From contig CAMZMU010000062.1 of NCBI GenBank assembly GCA_947311845.1, positions 46,458,030 through 46,522,029 on the forward strand: a stretch of 64,000 nt of DNA. The letters run 5' to 3'. The position numbers and the translations under genes were made by a program. This document shows, one piece after another, positions 23,669-36,200 of this stretch. Within the stretch, counting starts at the first letter, position 1. Each line of letters opens with the position of its first letter. Below the pieces are notes generated by a model, which had not been told where the DNA came from, did no database searches, and was given only the letters and a program-made list of their open reading frames with translations. This DNA comes from Poa pratensis (taxonomy: Eukaryota > Streptophyta > Magnoliopsida > Poales > Poaceae).

Positions 23669-25074
23669 CACTAGTGGAAACAACACTTTTAGTCCCAGGT
23701 GGTAAGCACCTTTAGGACCGGCTGCTCACCCGGTACCGCTAAACCGGGACTAGAGGCCTCCACCCTTTAGTCCCGGTGGGTTACGACCCGGGACTAAAGG
23801 TGCTTCACGTGGCTGTCGTCGAGCTGCTGGGATGGAGAACCTTTAGTCCCAGGTGGTGTTATCACCCGGGACTAAAGGTTACCAACCCGGAAAAAATAAA
23901 TTCTGATTTTTTTTAGTCTCGTGTTATTTTAATTCTATTCTGAAATTTTCACTTAGCCACTCATTTAATCTTGAATTATACACTTAATCTTAGGTCAAAC
24001 TAATTGCTCTGGTCAAACTTCCCATTGGGTCACCCATCCTCAGACTGGTCTAGTCTGAGCACGCTTAACTTTTGAGTTCCTTTCATGTTAGCTTCCAAAT
24101 GAGAACTTACTGATACTACTATCTTATCAATCATATTAACCCCTCGGTTACGATGTTACACTTTTTTTTTAAAACTTTGTTTGAATAAGTAACAATGATT
24201 ATGTAATAGTATATCTTGAATAAATAACAATAAAATGAATTTTACTTTATGTTTTTACATTTAATATGGAAGAATTCATATCTTTTAATCCGGAAATCGA
24301 AATTTGACAAATAAAATGTCTATGTTCATTAGAAAAATGAGAGGAGTTCAAATATGCTATACATATTATCTTTTGCATCACAGAAATATTGATAGTTAGA
24401 AATTTGACCTATTTCGATGAATAGTCATGGCGGCCATTTTGATCGTTTTTTGAACAAAATCAAATAAAGTGAATACCCCCTAAAAAAGGTATCCTTTAGT
24501 ATGGTTGTTTTAGGTTAGGACATAGGAACATCCAAAATCAAGATTCATCCAAATCTTGCAAAGATTCCCTCTGTTCATCCAAAGTGGGAATTTTCAGCTT
24601 TAAGTGCACAAACTTACTAGAGAGAAAGTGAACCCGGTGAAGCCGGTCACACACCGGAGTAGGATCTTGGACATGTACAACACCCATCACACTTAAAAAC
24701 ATATGGTATGAAATCATCTAGGTTTTGGTGGGGTTTTCGACGCTCCGGAGCCCCTCTTCGGTGAAACCTTGGACCCGTTGGAAAAAAAGTCAAACTTCCC
24801 ATATACCCCTTTGAACGGAGTCGAAAGGGATAGGCCAGTGGAGTTTTTTGCTTGGTTGTGTTACGTTAGGAAATATGAACATACAAAACCAAGATCTACC
24901 CAACTCTTGCAAAGATTCTCTCTGTTTCGCCCGAATTCGGAATTTTCAGCTATAAGTCCAACAACTTACTAGAGAGAATGTGAAGCCGGTGAAGCCGGTC
25001 ACACACCGGAGTAGGATATTGGACATTTACAACACCCAAACAATTATATACATATGGTATGGAACCAGCTAGGT
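23669..25074 (-). mobile_element. Truncated non-autonomous CACTA, same family as the element at 50232
   Basis: It starts CACTAGTGGAAACAAC with TTTAGTCCCGGT-type hairpins, then AT-rich sequence matching the right part of the 50-54 kb element in reverse. About 1.5 units of that element's 352 bp tandem repeat follow (GTGTGTGACCGG words spaced 352 bp apart). It stops at about 25074 inside a repeat unit, and no second terminus is present. Confidence 0.8.
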
Positions 25075-25320
25075 AAACAATTATATATATATGGTATAAA
25101 CAATTATTTATAAGTCGACTTAAAACGCAGGTTAAGAAAAGGCCATGACCAAGAAACATAGGCATCATAGGCTCCACATATTTCTTTCTCAAAACCATAG
25201 GCGAACAATCAGCACATAAAGAAAATGGCATGTGTACGTGGTTCAATCTACCACGTGACGTGCGTCGAAGAACCTCAAGAGCGAGCAGCTGCGCACTCGT
25301 AGGGCCACGGGATGAGTGAG
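25075..25320. other. Host flank; left LINE target-site duplication at its end
   Basis: No gene is visible. The last 13 bases (CGGGATGAGTGAG, 25308-25320) recur at 30758-30770 and are the target-site duplication of the intervening LINE. Confidence 0.6.
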
Positions 25321-25509
25321 ATTTTTTTTTTTCGAAAAGGGCACCCCAGCCTCTGCATCAATTGATGCATGCGGCTTTTATTGCTTTTATTCATAGTCAA
25401 GTCTTACAAAAGATTCATCATGGTTCGCATAGGGTTGATACATGTATCAACCATCTAAAAAAGACTGAGAACATGAAATGGCACTGCATCAACATGCTAT
25501 TCTCCGATC

Positions 25510-28500
25510 AAAACGCCAACTGAACTGGTGATACAAATCCCGCGCAACCGATTCCAGCTGGTTGCACCCAATATCCAGAGCGCCTCGCTTGTCCGTCGAT
25601 TGTAGGAAGGACCACATACGGATCCAATGAGTAGCCAGAGGTATTACCTGCATAAAGGAAAATTATTTTGCGTTGTTAAAGATATAATCATTGCGTATGT
25701 TCCAAATGGCCCATAGCAAAGCACATACACCCACTCGGATTTGTACTTTTTCATTTTTATCAACGCCCCTTAACCAATTGCCAAACAGATTATTTATACT
25801 CGTTGGGGTTGTAGATTGAGGGCTATGGATACAATACGCCAGACCATCTTTGCTAAGGGACATGATAAAAACAAATGCTCAATTGTCTCATCTTGATCAC
25901 AAAAACAGCATTTTTTTGAACCATCCCAATTTCGCTTTGCTAGATTGTCTTTAGTCAAAATTTCTTTACGCATAAGAAACCACATAAAAATCTTAATCTT
26001 CAGTGGCACTTTCATTTTCCAAATATGTTTGCGAAGAAATCTCGTATTACCACTTAGATAATCAAGATACATCGATTTGACCGTAAATTTTCCTGATGTG
26101 TTTAAACCCCAAGTAAACGTATCAGGAGCATCGGTAATTTGAACGTCCATTAACCGGTTAACTAGGTGCAGCCATCTATCCCACCGGTCTCCGGTTAGAG
26201 TTCTCCTAAAACTTATATTAGGAGGAGGCGCATTTCCTAAAACAGAAGCTACTGAAACTTCTTTCCGATGGACTATGTTATATAGGGATGGATATTGGTG
26301 AGAGAGGGGCTTATTCCCCAGCCAAGTGTCCTCCCAAAAACGGACACTTTCACCATTTTTGACGGAGAATGAGCCTCTAGCTAAAAACTCTTCTTTCACT
26401 TTCATGAGGCCCTTCCAAAACGGTGAGTCATGCGGTTGCACTTTAACTTGAGAGAGAGATTTAGAGTGTAGGTATTTATTATGGATTAACTCATGCCAAA
26501 CTCCATCCCCTGTCATAAGTTTGTAAAGCCATTTGCATAACAAACTTTTGTTTTTAGAATGTAAATCTTCGATCCCAAGCCCCCCTTGATCTTTTGGCCG
26601 ACATATGATGTTCCATTTGGTTAGTCTATACTTCCTTTTATGGCCATCACTTTGCCAGAAAAATCTTGATCTAAAATAATCCATTCTCTTACGTACCCCT
26701 TTAGGTACCTCAAAGAAGGATAGCATAAACATGGGTAAGCTTGTTAATACCGAGTTGATTAGGATTAAACGGTCGCCATAAGACAGTAACTTCCCAACCC
26801 AACTCGCTAACTTTTTCTCAAACCTATCCTCAATGGGCTTCCACTCCCCATTTTTTAGCTTTCTAAAGTGAATAGGGATGCCCAAATATCTAAAAGGGAG
26901 GGAACCCGATTCACATCCAAAAATGTTTCGGTACTGATCCTCCACCTCCTTTGCTTGTCCAAAACAAAAGAGCTCGCTCTTATGAAAATTTATTTTTAAC
27001 CCTGATAATTGCTCAAACATACATAGGATAAGTTTCATATTCAGGGCTTTCTCCAAATCATGACTCAAAAAAAGTATCGTATCATCGGCGTACTGTAAAA
27101 TGGATACCCCCCCCCCCCCTCAACAAGATGGGGAATCAAACCATCTACCTGACCATCTTCTTTCGCTCTCGAAATTAGAATGGCCAACATATCCGCAACG
27201 ATATTAAATAAGATGGGAGAAAGCGGATCACCCTGTCTCAAACCTTTTTTGGTCTGGAAATAATGGCCTAGATCATCATTGACCTTAATACCAACACTAC
27301 CGCGACTTACAAAATTTTCAATCCAACTACACCACTTATGGTTGAACCCTTTCATGCGCAATACTTGCTGCAAGAAGGGCCATTGGACCTTGTCATATGC
27401 TTTCTCAAAATCTATTTTTAGCAACACACCGTCCATTTTCTTCCTTTGAAGTTCATGAACGGTCTCGTGGAGGACCAACACTCCCTCCAGAATGTGACTC
27501 CCCGGCATGAAGGCAGATTGAGTTGGGCGGATCACCTTATGTGCCACCTCCATAACCCTATTCGTGCCTACTTTAGTAAAGATTTTGAAACTAACATTTA
27601 ACAGACAAATAGGGCGGTACTGTTGTATTTGTATTGCGTTTTCTTTTTTAGGTAGGAGAATGATATTGCCATAATTCAAATGAAATAGTGGAAGCTCCCC
27701 TTTTTGGAAGCTTTCAAACATGTTCATTAAATCCGGTTTTAAAATATCCCAAAATCTTTGGTAGAACTCAGCTGGGAACCCGTCTGGTCCTGGTGCTTTA
27801 TTCTTTTCCATTTGCATAATTGCATCATGAACTTCCTTCTCATTGAAATCGGCCGAGAGGAGATCATTCTCCTCCACCGAAATCTGTGGTATATCCGAAA
27901 TCTCAGATTCCACTAGAGAGAAATTATTTGAACCGGTGGCCCAAACAAATGTTTGTAAAAAGTTGTGATGTAACTTTTAATATTCTCCTGCCCTACTATA
28001 GTCCCTTCATCTTGTTCCAATTGAAAGATCTTTTTCCTTCTATGCTTGCCATTGGCAATAAGATGAAAGTATTTAGTGTTATTTCCCCCCTCCTGGATAT
28101 GTTTTACTTTAGCTCGCTGTGCCCATTTAGACTCCTCATTACGTCTAAGATTGGCCAGCTTGTCATTTGCGTCACGCATAGCTTCCCTCTCAAAATCATT
28201 CAAAGGAGATAACTCCGCTTTGATGTCGAGAGAATTAATTAACTCAAGGAGACGTGCCTTTTCAATTTTGTAAACACCACTGAGATTTTTTGCCCACCCT
28301 CGTAAGAAGGCACGGAGGTGGCGGATCTTGTTCTGCCAGACCTCCATGGGAGTGCTACCATGATTTGTTGCTGTCCATTCTCTAACAACCATCTCGAAAA
28401 AACCCTCTTGACGCAGCCACGACAACTCGAATGAAAAGTTGGCCTTATTGCCTAAAAAAGCTTGTTCACCCGAGTCGATAATCAACGGAGTATGGTCTGA

Positions 28501-29166
28501 ACCTGCTCGGGTTAAGGCCCTAACATTAACTAAGGGAAATTTTTGTTCCCACGAAACGCTCGCAAGGAACCTATCCAACTTCTCGTAAGTTGGTGTCGGC
28601 ATGCGGCTGGCCCAGGTATATTGTCTACCCGCGAGATCTAATTCTCGGAGGTCTAGACTCTCAATTATTGCATTAAAAATGAAAGGCCATCTCGCTATAA
28701 AGTTGTCGTTATTTTTCTCGCTTTGACGACGGATAATGTTGAAATCACCCCCCACCAAAAGCGGAAGAGGCTCATCTTCACATATACATACCAGCTCGGA
28801 CAGGAATTCCCCCTTCTGGGCATCCTGGGCCACGCCATAGACAATAACTAGAGACCACTGAAAATTATCAGCCATAGATTGTAGGTGAAACTTAACACAC
28901 CGCTCTCCAGGCGTGACATTTTTGACACACATGGTCTGGGAATTAAAACCCACTAGGATACCACCTGATCTACCTTGAGGTGGTAAACAGTACCAATTAT
29001 AATCAAAACCACCCGCAAGATTCCTTAGAAACGGAGTGGAAAAATTATCTCTTCCTGTCTCTATAACAGCAAAGAAATCCAAGCGAAATTCTCTTATAGA
29101 ATCTGTAACTACAGAGTGTTTAGCCGTGTCTCTAAAACCACCACTATTCCAAATCGATCCTCTCAT
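25510..29166 (-). pseudogene. LINE ORF2: endonuclease and reverse transcriptase, frameshifted
   Basis: From ATG 29166 the protein has an apurinic-like endonuclease (IWNSGGF, ET, VGGDFNIIR, AGSDHTPLI). After a frameshift near 27930 comes the reverse transcriptase (NKAPGPDGFPAEFYQ, QYRPICLLNVSFKI, IDFEKAYDKVQW, KGLRQGDPLSPILFN). A C13 run on the plus strand (27107-27119) shifts the frame just before the catalytic YADD motif, which is still present at about 27074-27097. The frame then continues through SGLKINFHKSEL and RYLGIPIHFRK to the zinc-binding region (CCFCDQDETIEHLFLSC). Another shift near 25810 precedes ALLWAIWNIRNDYIF, and a stop follows at about 25663. The start overlaps the ORF1 stop as ATGA. 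Confidence 0.88.
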
Positions 29167-30757
29167 GACTTGCTTGAAAGTAATTTTAATCTAATACTCC
29201 TTCTAAGAGCCGAAGATTCATTTTTCTTTCTATTGATCACTCGCTTTTTCTTAGTGATCGGGAGTTGAAAATCCTTTTGATCTTCTGAGCCTGATTGCTC
29301 CTCCCCTTCTAAATCATTGCTTAGCTGAATAGCTTTGTTTAACACTAAACTGCTAGATGACTGATCCTCATTATTATTTAGATGTTCATGCTTCTTTAAC
29401 ATGGTCAATGTACGGTTATCATCTATTTCTTTTAAAATAGTCACCGAGGCCTCAACTTGACTAGGAGAATCGCCTAAAGAAATTCCTAATTTCGCTGCCC
29501 TAGCTACTATGACATCATTTGAAATAGAAGCAAGCGAAAACTTCGAAAATAGGCGAGTACCTGAAGATGCAGGGGTGTCACGTTCAGAAGCTCTCTTTTG
29601 AGCCCTCTCCAGCCGCGTGTCGTCGGCATTGTCCTGAGCACGCAGCCGCGCACTCGAGCGAACACCTCTCGCCTTAGCTTCAGGAATCCCTCCATAGGCG
29701 ATCACCTCGTCCGTCGCGTACCTGCCACCAAGGTACACTCCTGTCCCTTGTGGCGGCATGGAAGAGGATACCCGGCCCACACTCCCACCTGGAGCAGAGG
29801 CCGAGCATGGCGATGAAGGAGAAGATATCGGCGATAGCACACCCTTGGCGTCCTGCCGTGTAGTGTGCCCGCCGGAAGCCACTTCGACAAGAGCGGTACT
29901 CCCTCCTGGACTACCCGTCTCCCTCGAAACCTCGACTCCCATTTGCGTACCACGATCGAAACACTCTTGTTCCGAGCCTTGGAGCACAGATGCCGTAGGT
30001 GAGCTAGCTGCTACAGTGGACGACCTCGACGAATTCGAAGGGGCCGGCGGAGTGAATGCAAAGCCCTGGCTCCAGGAGTACATACGAGCCACATTATCAG
30101 CGAAAATTCTCTCAGGAGAGCGATCATCTCCTTGGACAAACTTAGGAGCAGTATGCTGGATTGCACTCACGGCCGGAGTTACATGCGTTGCTGCTACCAC
30201 ATGCGATGATGCAGGAAGCATCTTGGGCGGACCAGAAAACGCAAGGGGAGAAGGCAAGCTCTCTTCATCCTCTGCACGATCAGCCCACCGCTTTCTAGGC
30301 ACTGAAACTGATAGTTTTTTCTCACGTGTGCAGCATGGGATAGCATCCAGATCAATAGAACCAAACTGAATGGAATGTGTCTGTTTTTGTTTTCCTTGGT
30401 TTCCACTTACATCATCTGGACCAGCAGCTTTAGGATCTTCTACCTCGGGTAGCTTCTCTACCGACGGCTGAGTATCATCTGCCTTTCTATCGTGTTCATT
30501 TTTCTTGTCATCTCCATCATTATCCTGCCCTGGATCATCATCGTGGTGCACATCATCCATGTGAGCATCACCATCAACCTCACCTTCTACTTGGAATTGT
30601 AACATGTACCCAACACCAGCATAAGTATGGTCGATCCTAGGTGGGATTGCAGATGGCTCCACACATGCCACCTTCATGCGCACGATACCATGTGCATGAG
30701 TAAATTCCATGTCCACTTCTATTGTTTTCCCTATCAAGGAGCCAACCGCGAAAAGTG
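29163..30757 (-). pseudogene. LINE ORF1, N-terminally truncated
   Basis: An uninterrupted frame of about 531 codons. It begins at the insertion boundary with GSLIGKTIEVDMEFTHAHG and RIDHTYAGVGYMLQFQVEGE, typical of the RNA-binding region of plant LINE ORF1 (DUF4283-associated proteins). A long low-complexity acidic and Ser-rich tail ends in basic residues (KKKRVINRKKNE, RLKLLSSKS). The frame extends past 30757 into flanking DNA by chance, so that upstream part is not element sequence. The stop overlaps the ORF2 start (ATGA), suggesting coupled termination-reinitiation. Confidence 0.75.
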
Positions 30758-30826
30758 CGGGATGAGTGAGATGACGCGGCGTGGGGCATGACTGTGTAGC
30801 ACACCAGTAGTAGCGGACACCCGACC

Positions 30827-31748
30827 TTTTTTTTTGCATGGTAATATGATTCTCATTGATAAATAAAAGACGAGATACAAAGTACGTATACACCGATCTT
30901 ACATATCTGAAAAGATAGGATAAACCTATATGACAAACTAACGTCTATCCCTCTTCTTCGGCACCACCGTAGCAGCCACCAAAGAAAAAATAGACAGATC
31001 ACCTCTTCACCCGAGCTCGACGCGGCTCCATCGCTGATCATCAGCTTTTCGGACCTCCAAATTAGTTTGCCATAGAACAAACCATTACCGTTGAAAGAAT
31101 CAGACCGGGGCAGCACGACCCCGGACACGCCATCGAACTTCAGCACTGGCACCCCCGCACGACGATGTCGGAGTAGAGAACCAGAACCGTCAACCTCCAA
31201 CCACGAACCCAACACAAGGTGCACCATCTTCCAGTTGTCACCAGTGCAGACCACCGTCTGCACGTACTCCTGGACGAATCTTCTCTGCTCTACCATGGCG
31301 CCGGAGATAACGCCGCAACAACGGTGACAGAACAAGAGGAAAAACCCATCTGATGGAGTCGCCGCCGCCGCTTCGCCGACACCATCCATGAACCCGACAG
31401 CCACCGATCTGAAAGATCGGCAAGCACACAGTGCCACCAACTCCGAGACGCCGCCATGAAGGACAACGCCGGTGTGGGAGTGGAGTTGAGGCAGATTTAT
31501 TTGTCCGGGCGCCGCTCCCACCACCCCAACTACGCACCATGCCAGAACCTTCCAAACCCTAACTACCATGCAAAAATGGAGAAAAAGGGGTCCCCCTCCC
31601 TCCCGCCGCCGAAGCAGCAAGCAGAGGGAGGGAGGCCCAGCTCTCCCGCCGGTGGAGATCGGTGGAAAAAAGTTCCGCCCCCTAGTCGCCTGTGGCGGCG
31701 CTAGGTTAGGAAGAAAACGAGCGCTTGTCTCAATCGGAACTTACTAGC
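30827..31748 (-). mobile_element. Short non-autonomous LINE-like retroposon
   Basis: 922 bp flanked by GACACCCGACC (30816-30826 and 31749-31759). On the minus strand it ends with CATGCAAAAAAAAA after ATCAATGAGAATCATATTAC, which resembles LINE tails. Its 5' region is GC-rich with an AGGGTTTGGAAGG-type sequence like grass LINE leaders. It lacks endonuclease and reverse transcriptase, so LINE machinery acting in trans is inferred. Confidence 0.75.
30853..31620 (-). CDS. Long open frame in the short retroposon, no known family
   Basis: A 255-codon frame from ATG 31620 spans most of the retroposon and stops about 26 bp before the poly(A). The product is rich in Val, Gly and Cys, with hydrophobic segments near the start (VWKVLAWCVVGVVGAAPG) and near the end (ICLFFLWWLLRWC). 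I recognise no domain. The opposite strand is also partly open, so GC-rich sequence could produce this by chance. Confidence 0.25.
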   Translation of the reverse strand: MLLRRREGGGPLFLHFCMVVRVWKVLAWCVVGVVGAAPGQINLPQLHSHTGVVLHGGVSELVALCACRSFRSVAVGFMDGVGEAAAATPSDGFFLLFCHRCCGVISGAMVEQRRFVQEYVQTVVCTGDNWKMVHLVLGSWLEVDGSGSLLRHRRAGVPVLKFDGVSGVVLPRSDSFNGNGLFYGKLIWRSEKLMISDGAASSSGEEVICLFFLWWLLRWCRRRGIDVSLSYRFILSFQICKIGVYVLCISSFIYQ

Positions 31749-31759
31749 GACACCCGACC

Positions 31760-32751
31760 TCCGCTTCATGCGTTGGCTGTCGGTCGCCGACATCGTCAGG
31801 AGGATGGGCCGCAGCTCCACGCTAGCCGTAGGTCACCGGCGTCGTCGGGAGAACGTGCCTCAACTCTGAGCTAGCCCTGGTCGCCGCCGTTTGGAGGACG
31901 GGACGCCGCTCCGCTCGCTAGCCGTGGGTCGCCGGGGGATCGGCCGTGTTGAGCATGATCGCTCCGTGCTGGCCGTAGTTCACCGCCATCGTTCGGAGAA
32001 CGGTCCTCGGCTTTGAGCTGGCCCTGGGTCGTCGCCGTCGGGAGGACAGGACGCCACTCCGCGCGCTGGCCATGGGTCGCCGCCATCGGAGGAGGACCGC
32101 CGTGTTGAGCAAGATCCGCAGCACCGCCGCCTCGCTCACCTCCACGCCGTGGGATTGCGCACGTGCGACATGTACCGAGGCACCTCCCGTTCTCCTTGCA
32201 CGCTATCCTACTGCAGCTCGTGGGCGTTGTCGCCGCCGACTCGCGCCTCGGCCGCCGGCGCGAACGCACAGTCCGGAACCGTGCTGCTCTATACGTCATG
32301 TACTGAGGCACCTCTCGTTCTACTTGCACGTTATGCGGCTGCCGCTCATGGGTGTTGTCGCCGTAGACTCGCACCTCAGCAACCGGCGCGAACGCGGACC
32401 ATGCTGTTCCTGCCGCTCGTGGTCGCCCCCGGCTCGCGCCTGGGCCGCCTACACGAACGCATGGTTCAGGACTGTGGCGCTGCTGCCGCTCGTGGGTGCG
32501 GCGCCGCCGACTCTCACCTCGGGCGGGACCGGGCGATCGTGCTCACGGGCGTGCTCTATCTGCTTTGGGGAAACGCAAATGGGAGGCGACGTGAAGGACC
32601 ATGGCCGTGCAGGTGGTGGCGATGCATCGGGGCTCGAGGGGAACGGGCTGCATGGGGAATTGGGGATGAACCGAAACGATCGTTTCTTTTAGCTGTGGCA
32701 ATGCGTGTAATTAACATGAAGTTGAAAATGTGTGTTGAGTTGTCAAACATT
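31760..32751. repeat. GC-rich imperfect tandem repeats
   Basis: GCTGGCC-TGGGTCGCCGCC words recur through 31790-32100. A repeat of about 130 bp is visible between about 32167-32272 and 32298-32393 (TGTACYGAGGCACCTC, then GGCGCGAACGC), with a weaker third copy. Several frames are open for about 200 codons, which I attribute to composition and repetition. No gene is supported. Confidence 0.5.
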
Positions 32752-32963
32752 CACTACTAGAAAAATGGCCTTTAGTCGCGGTTCCAGAGGACCTTTAGTC
32801 GCGGTTGGGCAACCGCGACTAGGCTGGCGGGACTAAAGCCCCCACCCTTTAGTCGCGGCGGATTCCGAACCGCGACTAGAGGTCCCTCCACGTGGGCTTT
32901 AGGGGGACGTGGGGTGTTGGGACCTTTGGTCCCGGTTGGTAGCACCAACCGGGACCAAAGGGT
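32752..32963. repeat. Left subterminal hairpin repeats of CACTA element 2
   Basis: Inverted copies of TTTAGTCGCGGTTG occur at about 32770-32885. One perfect hairpin with the other core (TTTGGTCCCGGTTGGT and complement) lies at about 32921-32961. Confidence 0.85.
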
Positions 32964-33052
32964 TTTGGTTTTTTTTTTCTTTTTCGATTTAATTGCAGGG
33001 TTTAGGGTTTATATATGCCGGGGTTTGGTTATAGCTAGGTTCCCGTGTCCCG

Positions 33053-33130
33053 TGGTAACGGTAACCCTTCCCGTTGCGATGACGGTTACGGTGACGGTAA
33101 CCGTTACGGTAACCGTAACGTTTTCGATGT
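33053..33130. repeat. Short palindromic hexamer array (GGTAAC/GTTACC type)
   Basis: Overlapping GGTAACCGTTACGGTAACCG words form a dense run of self-complementary sequence. It lies inside element 2, about 300 bp from the left end, downstream of gene 2. Confidence 0.7.
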
Positions 33131-33277
33131 CGTAACCGTTCCCGTGTCGTATGAAGTCGATGCACATATTTATAACACATACAATTAAATTAAGTAATAC
33201 TTGAAGATCGTAGACAAGAGTTCGTTGATGCGCCAAGAGTTATCGTAGTACAAGAGTTGAAGCAAAACAACAAGTTA

Positions 33278-36200
33278 CTTTAACGATTTCATGCTTTCAG
33301 CATCGTAGTACTCTCCTTTCTCCTGTAAGGCCTCTGAAAGGTAAAATCCCGCCAATTCCTCTCCAATTGCTCTGAAGCGGTGGTCGAGTGGTAGCCTCTC
33401 GCGCTTTTTTGCCAACTCTGCATCCTTTCTCATATTCCATTTCTCGGTGACTAATACATATATATACTCGCAAACGAAGAATCCACAGTACTCAGTTTCC
33501 TTTGGTTGCTCCATGCAAGACTATACAAGAATAGATTTCAGTCAATAATAATGAAGTATGCATGAGAAATGTTGTGTGGACGAAGAGGTAGCAGTACTTA
33601 CTTGGTTTAACTTCCAATCCAGCTTTTGGCGCCACCCACCTTCAGGATCTTCCGCTCGAAACCTTTCCCAAACTCTGCCCGACAAAGAACATTCACAAAT
33701 GAGTTATTCGTTAATGACTTGACATCAAGATATGAATGACAGAGGCGGTAAGAAATGAATGTACCTTGCTAGTAAGTCGAAACAACTCCTGTAAGTGTCA
33801 GGATGATACCTCAATGAGTCAAGTGAATGAATAAGTCCTTCGTGATGTCTAATGACAAGAAGAATCCAGTGGTAGCTGGGCACAGTCATGCATAACTCAT
33901 CAGTTAAACTTAACATCGGGTGAGCAAATTAGAATGTGTAGAAGACACTAAAACTTACCGAAGTGGTAAGGCCAATATATAGTTCTTTTGTCGCGGTATC
34001 GCTTGAACACCCTTAGCAAATCATCCGGTGTGTTCTTGTTATACAAGGGATTTATTATGGTTTCTTCGTTATATTTATCCGGGTCAATGAACCCAATGTC
34101 ATGCTGGTTCAGCTTTTTGAGCTCGAGCATCTTCAATCTGCATAATATAGCACACAAAAGATTAAAGTGAGAATAATTACAAACAATGAACGAGACTAGG
34201 TAAAGACTTAAATAAATCACTTACAGGCAATAGGAACTCATGATAGATTTGTCGAGTGCCCGCAGATTGTATAGCTGAAAAAGTTCGCTAAACGTAACAG
34301 TGTGATTGTAGTCTTCTAAGAAGTGCTCATCGTCTTCCCTACATTTCAGAACGATAGCAGATGTCTTCTTTGCATTTTTCATGTACCATTGATGCAGAGT
34401 ACGCATTTTTGTTGGAAGGCCCCTGATTTGCACCAAAGCTTTCCCCGGAACGAAGTTTCTTACTGGAGGAGCTGGTGGTGCAGTCTCAAAATTCAATCTC
34501 GAAGCATATTCATCTATAGGCATTTGCGCTTCGGCGGCAAGACGACGGATTACCTCTATGTCAAACACCATCGGCTCTTTAGGGTCAGATTGTACTGGTT
34601 GTTTTCCGCGCTGGGGAACTCGACTATCTTTGTTCGTCGGCGGCGGGACAATTAGCGGGGGGACAGAACGTACGGGTTGTTCTCCGAGCTGGGGAACTTG
34701 TTTACCTATCTTCGGCGGCGGTGGGACCGATGGTGCTGCTTTTGTAGCTTCCTTCGCCGGCGGGACCGATGGTGCTGCTTGTTTTTCGTTTGCCGCCGGC
34801 GGCGGGACTGACTCTGCGTCTTGTTCACCTTTCTTCGGCGCCTCCGCCGCCGTCACCTCGTCATATGACTTCTGAATAGAACGGACATAGTCAGATGGCG
34901 GCTTCTCTGGAGGGACATATAAGTTGTCAATGACTTTATGACAAGCCGCTGCAGTATAGCCCTCGGTAAATGTTGGCGGCGGCACTTTCGGTGCGAACAA
35001 TGATTTATTATGCTCCTCGATGGCTGCTTCGTTTTGGTCAAGAGTCTTCTGCCAAGGTTGCCTCAGATCAGGCGTTGTGGCCCTTTTAGCAGGTCGCCTC
35101 TTGACCGGGGAAGACGCGCGCCTTCTCCGTTTAAGCGGTACGGACACTTCCGGTGGGGGGTTCCGTACCGGAGATGGAGATGGAGATGGACTTTGCTGAC
35201 TGAGATGGTCCTCTAGATTATTTTCCGGTGTGGGGTCCCTGTCACGCGGTGCCGGAGATGGATGTGTCTCATCGATACCCCGGCAGGGTGGGCTTTGCTG
35301 AGTCGGTGGCTTTGAGAACTTGATGTATTTCTTGTTCCACTGGACGAAACCACCCTTGACATCGCACAATGCCTCCTCACCGTTACCTCCAGGAATCTCA
35401 AGAGCCAATGATTCCGATCCGGCACAATTTCATCCACCCCGACAACAGCATAGCCAGGATGAATGACACCATTATGGTAGCTTGCTGTGTCGACAATCGG
35501 TAAAGCATAGCCGACCGCCACCTTCATGGATATGTTGCTCACAGGCGTATGTAGCTCACATGGTGTCGGTTCCGTGATATCATCCACGGGGTAGCGAGCA
35601 TCGAGTTCTAGTTGCGTGGAACCCACGCTGCTTCTAAGCTGAGATCGAGCATCCACGACTTCAGGATCTTGGGGCTGCTGCACCTGGCGTTCATTAATGA
35701 GTTGCTTCATCTGCGTTCCAAATTCGCTATCCGCTCTTCACCCTGCTTCTTCTTTCTTGCACGGCTTCTATAAGTGTCAGCGTGCTGCGGATACTGTTTT
35801 TTCAAGGTGGCACCGCCGGGTAAGCCTCGTAAACGTCCCCAGTGTTCAGGTTTCCCTAGGGCCCGTGCCAGCTCGTCTTCCTCTCTATAGGGTTCCCACG
35901 TACCCGCTAGAACTTCCTTTATTGCATCTTCAATTTTTGGGACCATGGCTACTACTGTTGCCTTGTATTTTTCAACCCTCGGGACAATCTTCCCTTCCTC
36001 GTTCAACGTTGCGCCATGCGCGAACAACCAGAATTTGGACCTTTCGGGCCAGCTGTATGTCTGTGGAGTGAAACCTGCAGCCACGAGTTTATCTTCCATG
36101 GCTAGCCACTTAGGAATGGCTAACCTGTACCACCTGGCCCCAAGTTATGGTGGTGTGTCTTACTCGCAGCATTTAGCTTATTTTTTTCCGATCGGGCCAC

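Larger units (their letters stand above)
25321..30757 (-). mobile_element. LINE retrotransposon, 5'-truncated, decayed
   Basis: A minus-strand non-LTR retrotransposon bounded by CGGGATGAGTGAG duplications. Its 3' poly(A) appears as a T-run at 25323-25333. It encodes an ORF1 protein and an ORF2 with endonuclease, reverse transcriptase and a C-terminal zinc-finger-like region. Truncation at 30757 removes the ORF1 start and the 5' UTR. Reverse transcription commonly leaves such truncations. Confidence 0.93.

Noticed and set aside
30758..30893. Extension of the LINE ORF1 frame to an ATG at 30893
   Set aside because: The target-site duplication at 30758-30770 shows that the element ends at 30757. 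The extra codons are flanking DNA.
32072..32760. Two plus-strand frames of about 200 codons in the GC-rich region
   Set aside because: Different frames of the same repeats are open at once. No domain or codon preference is visible.
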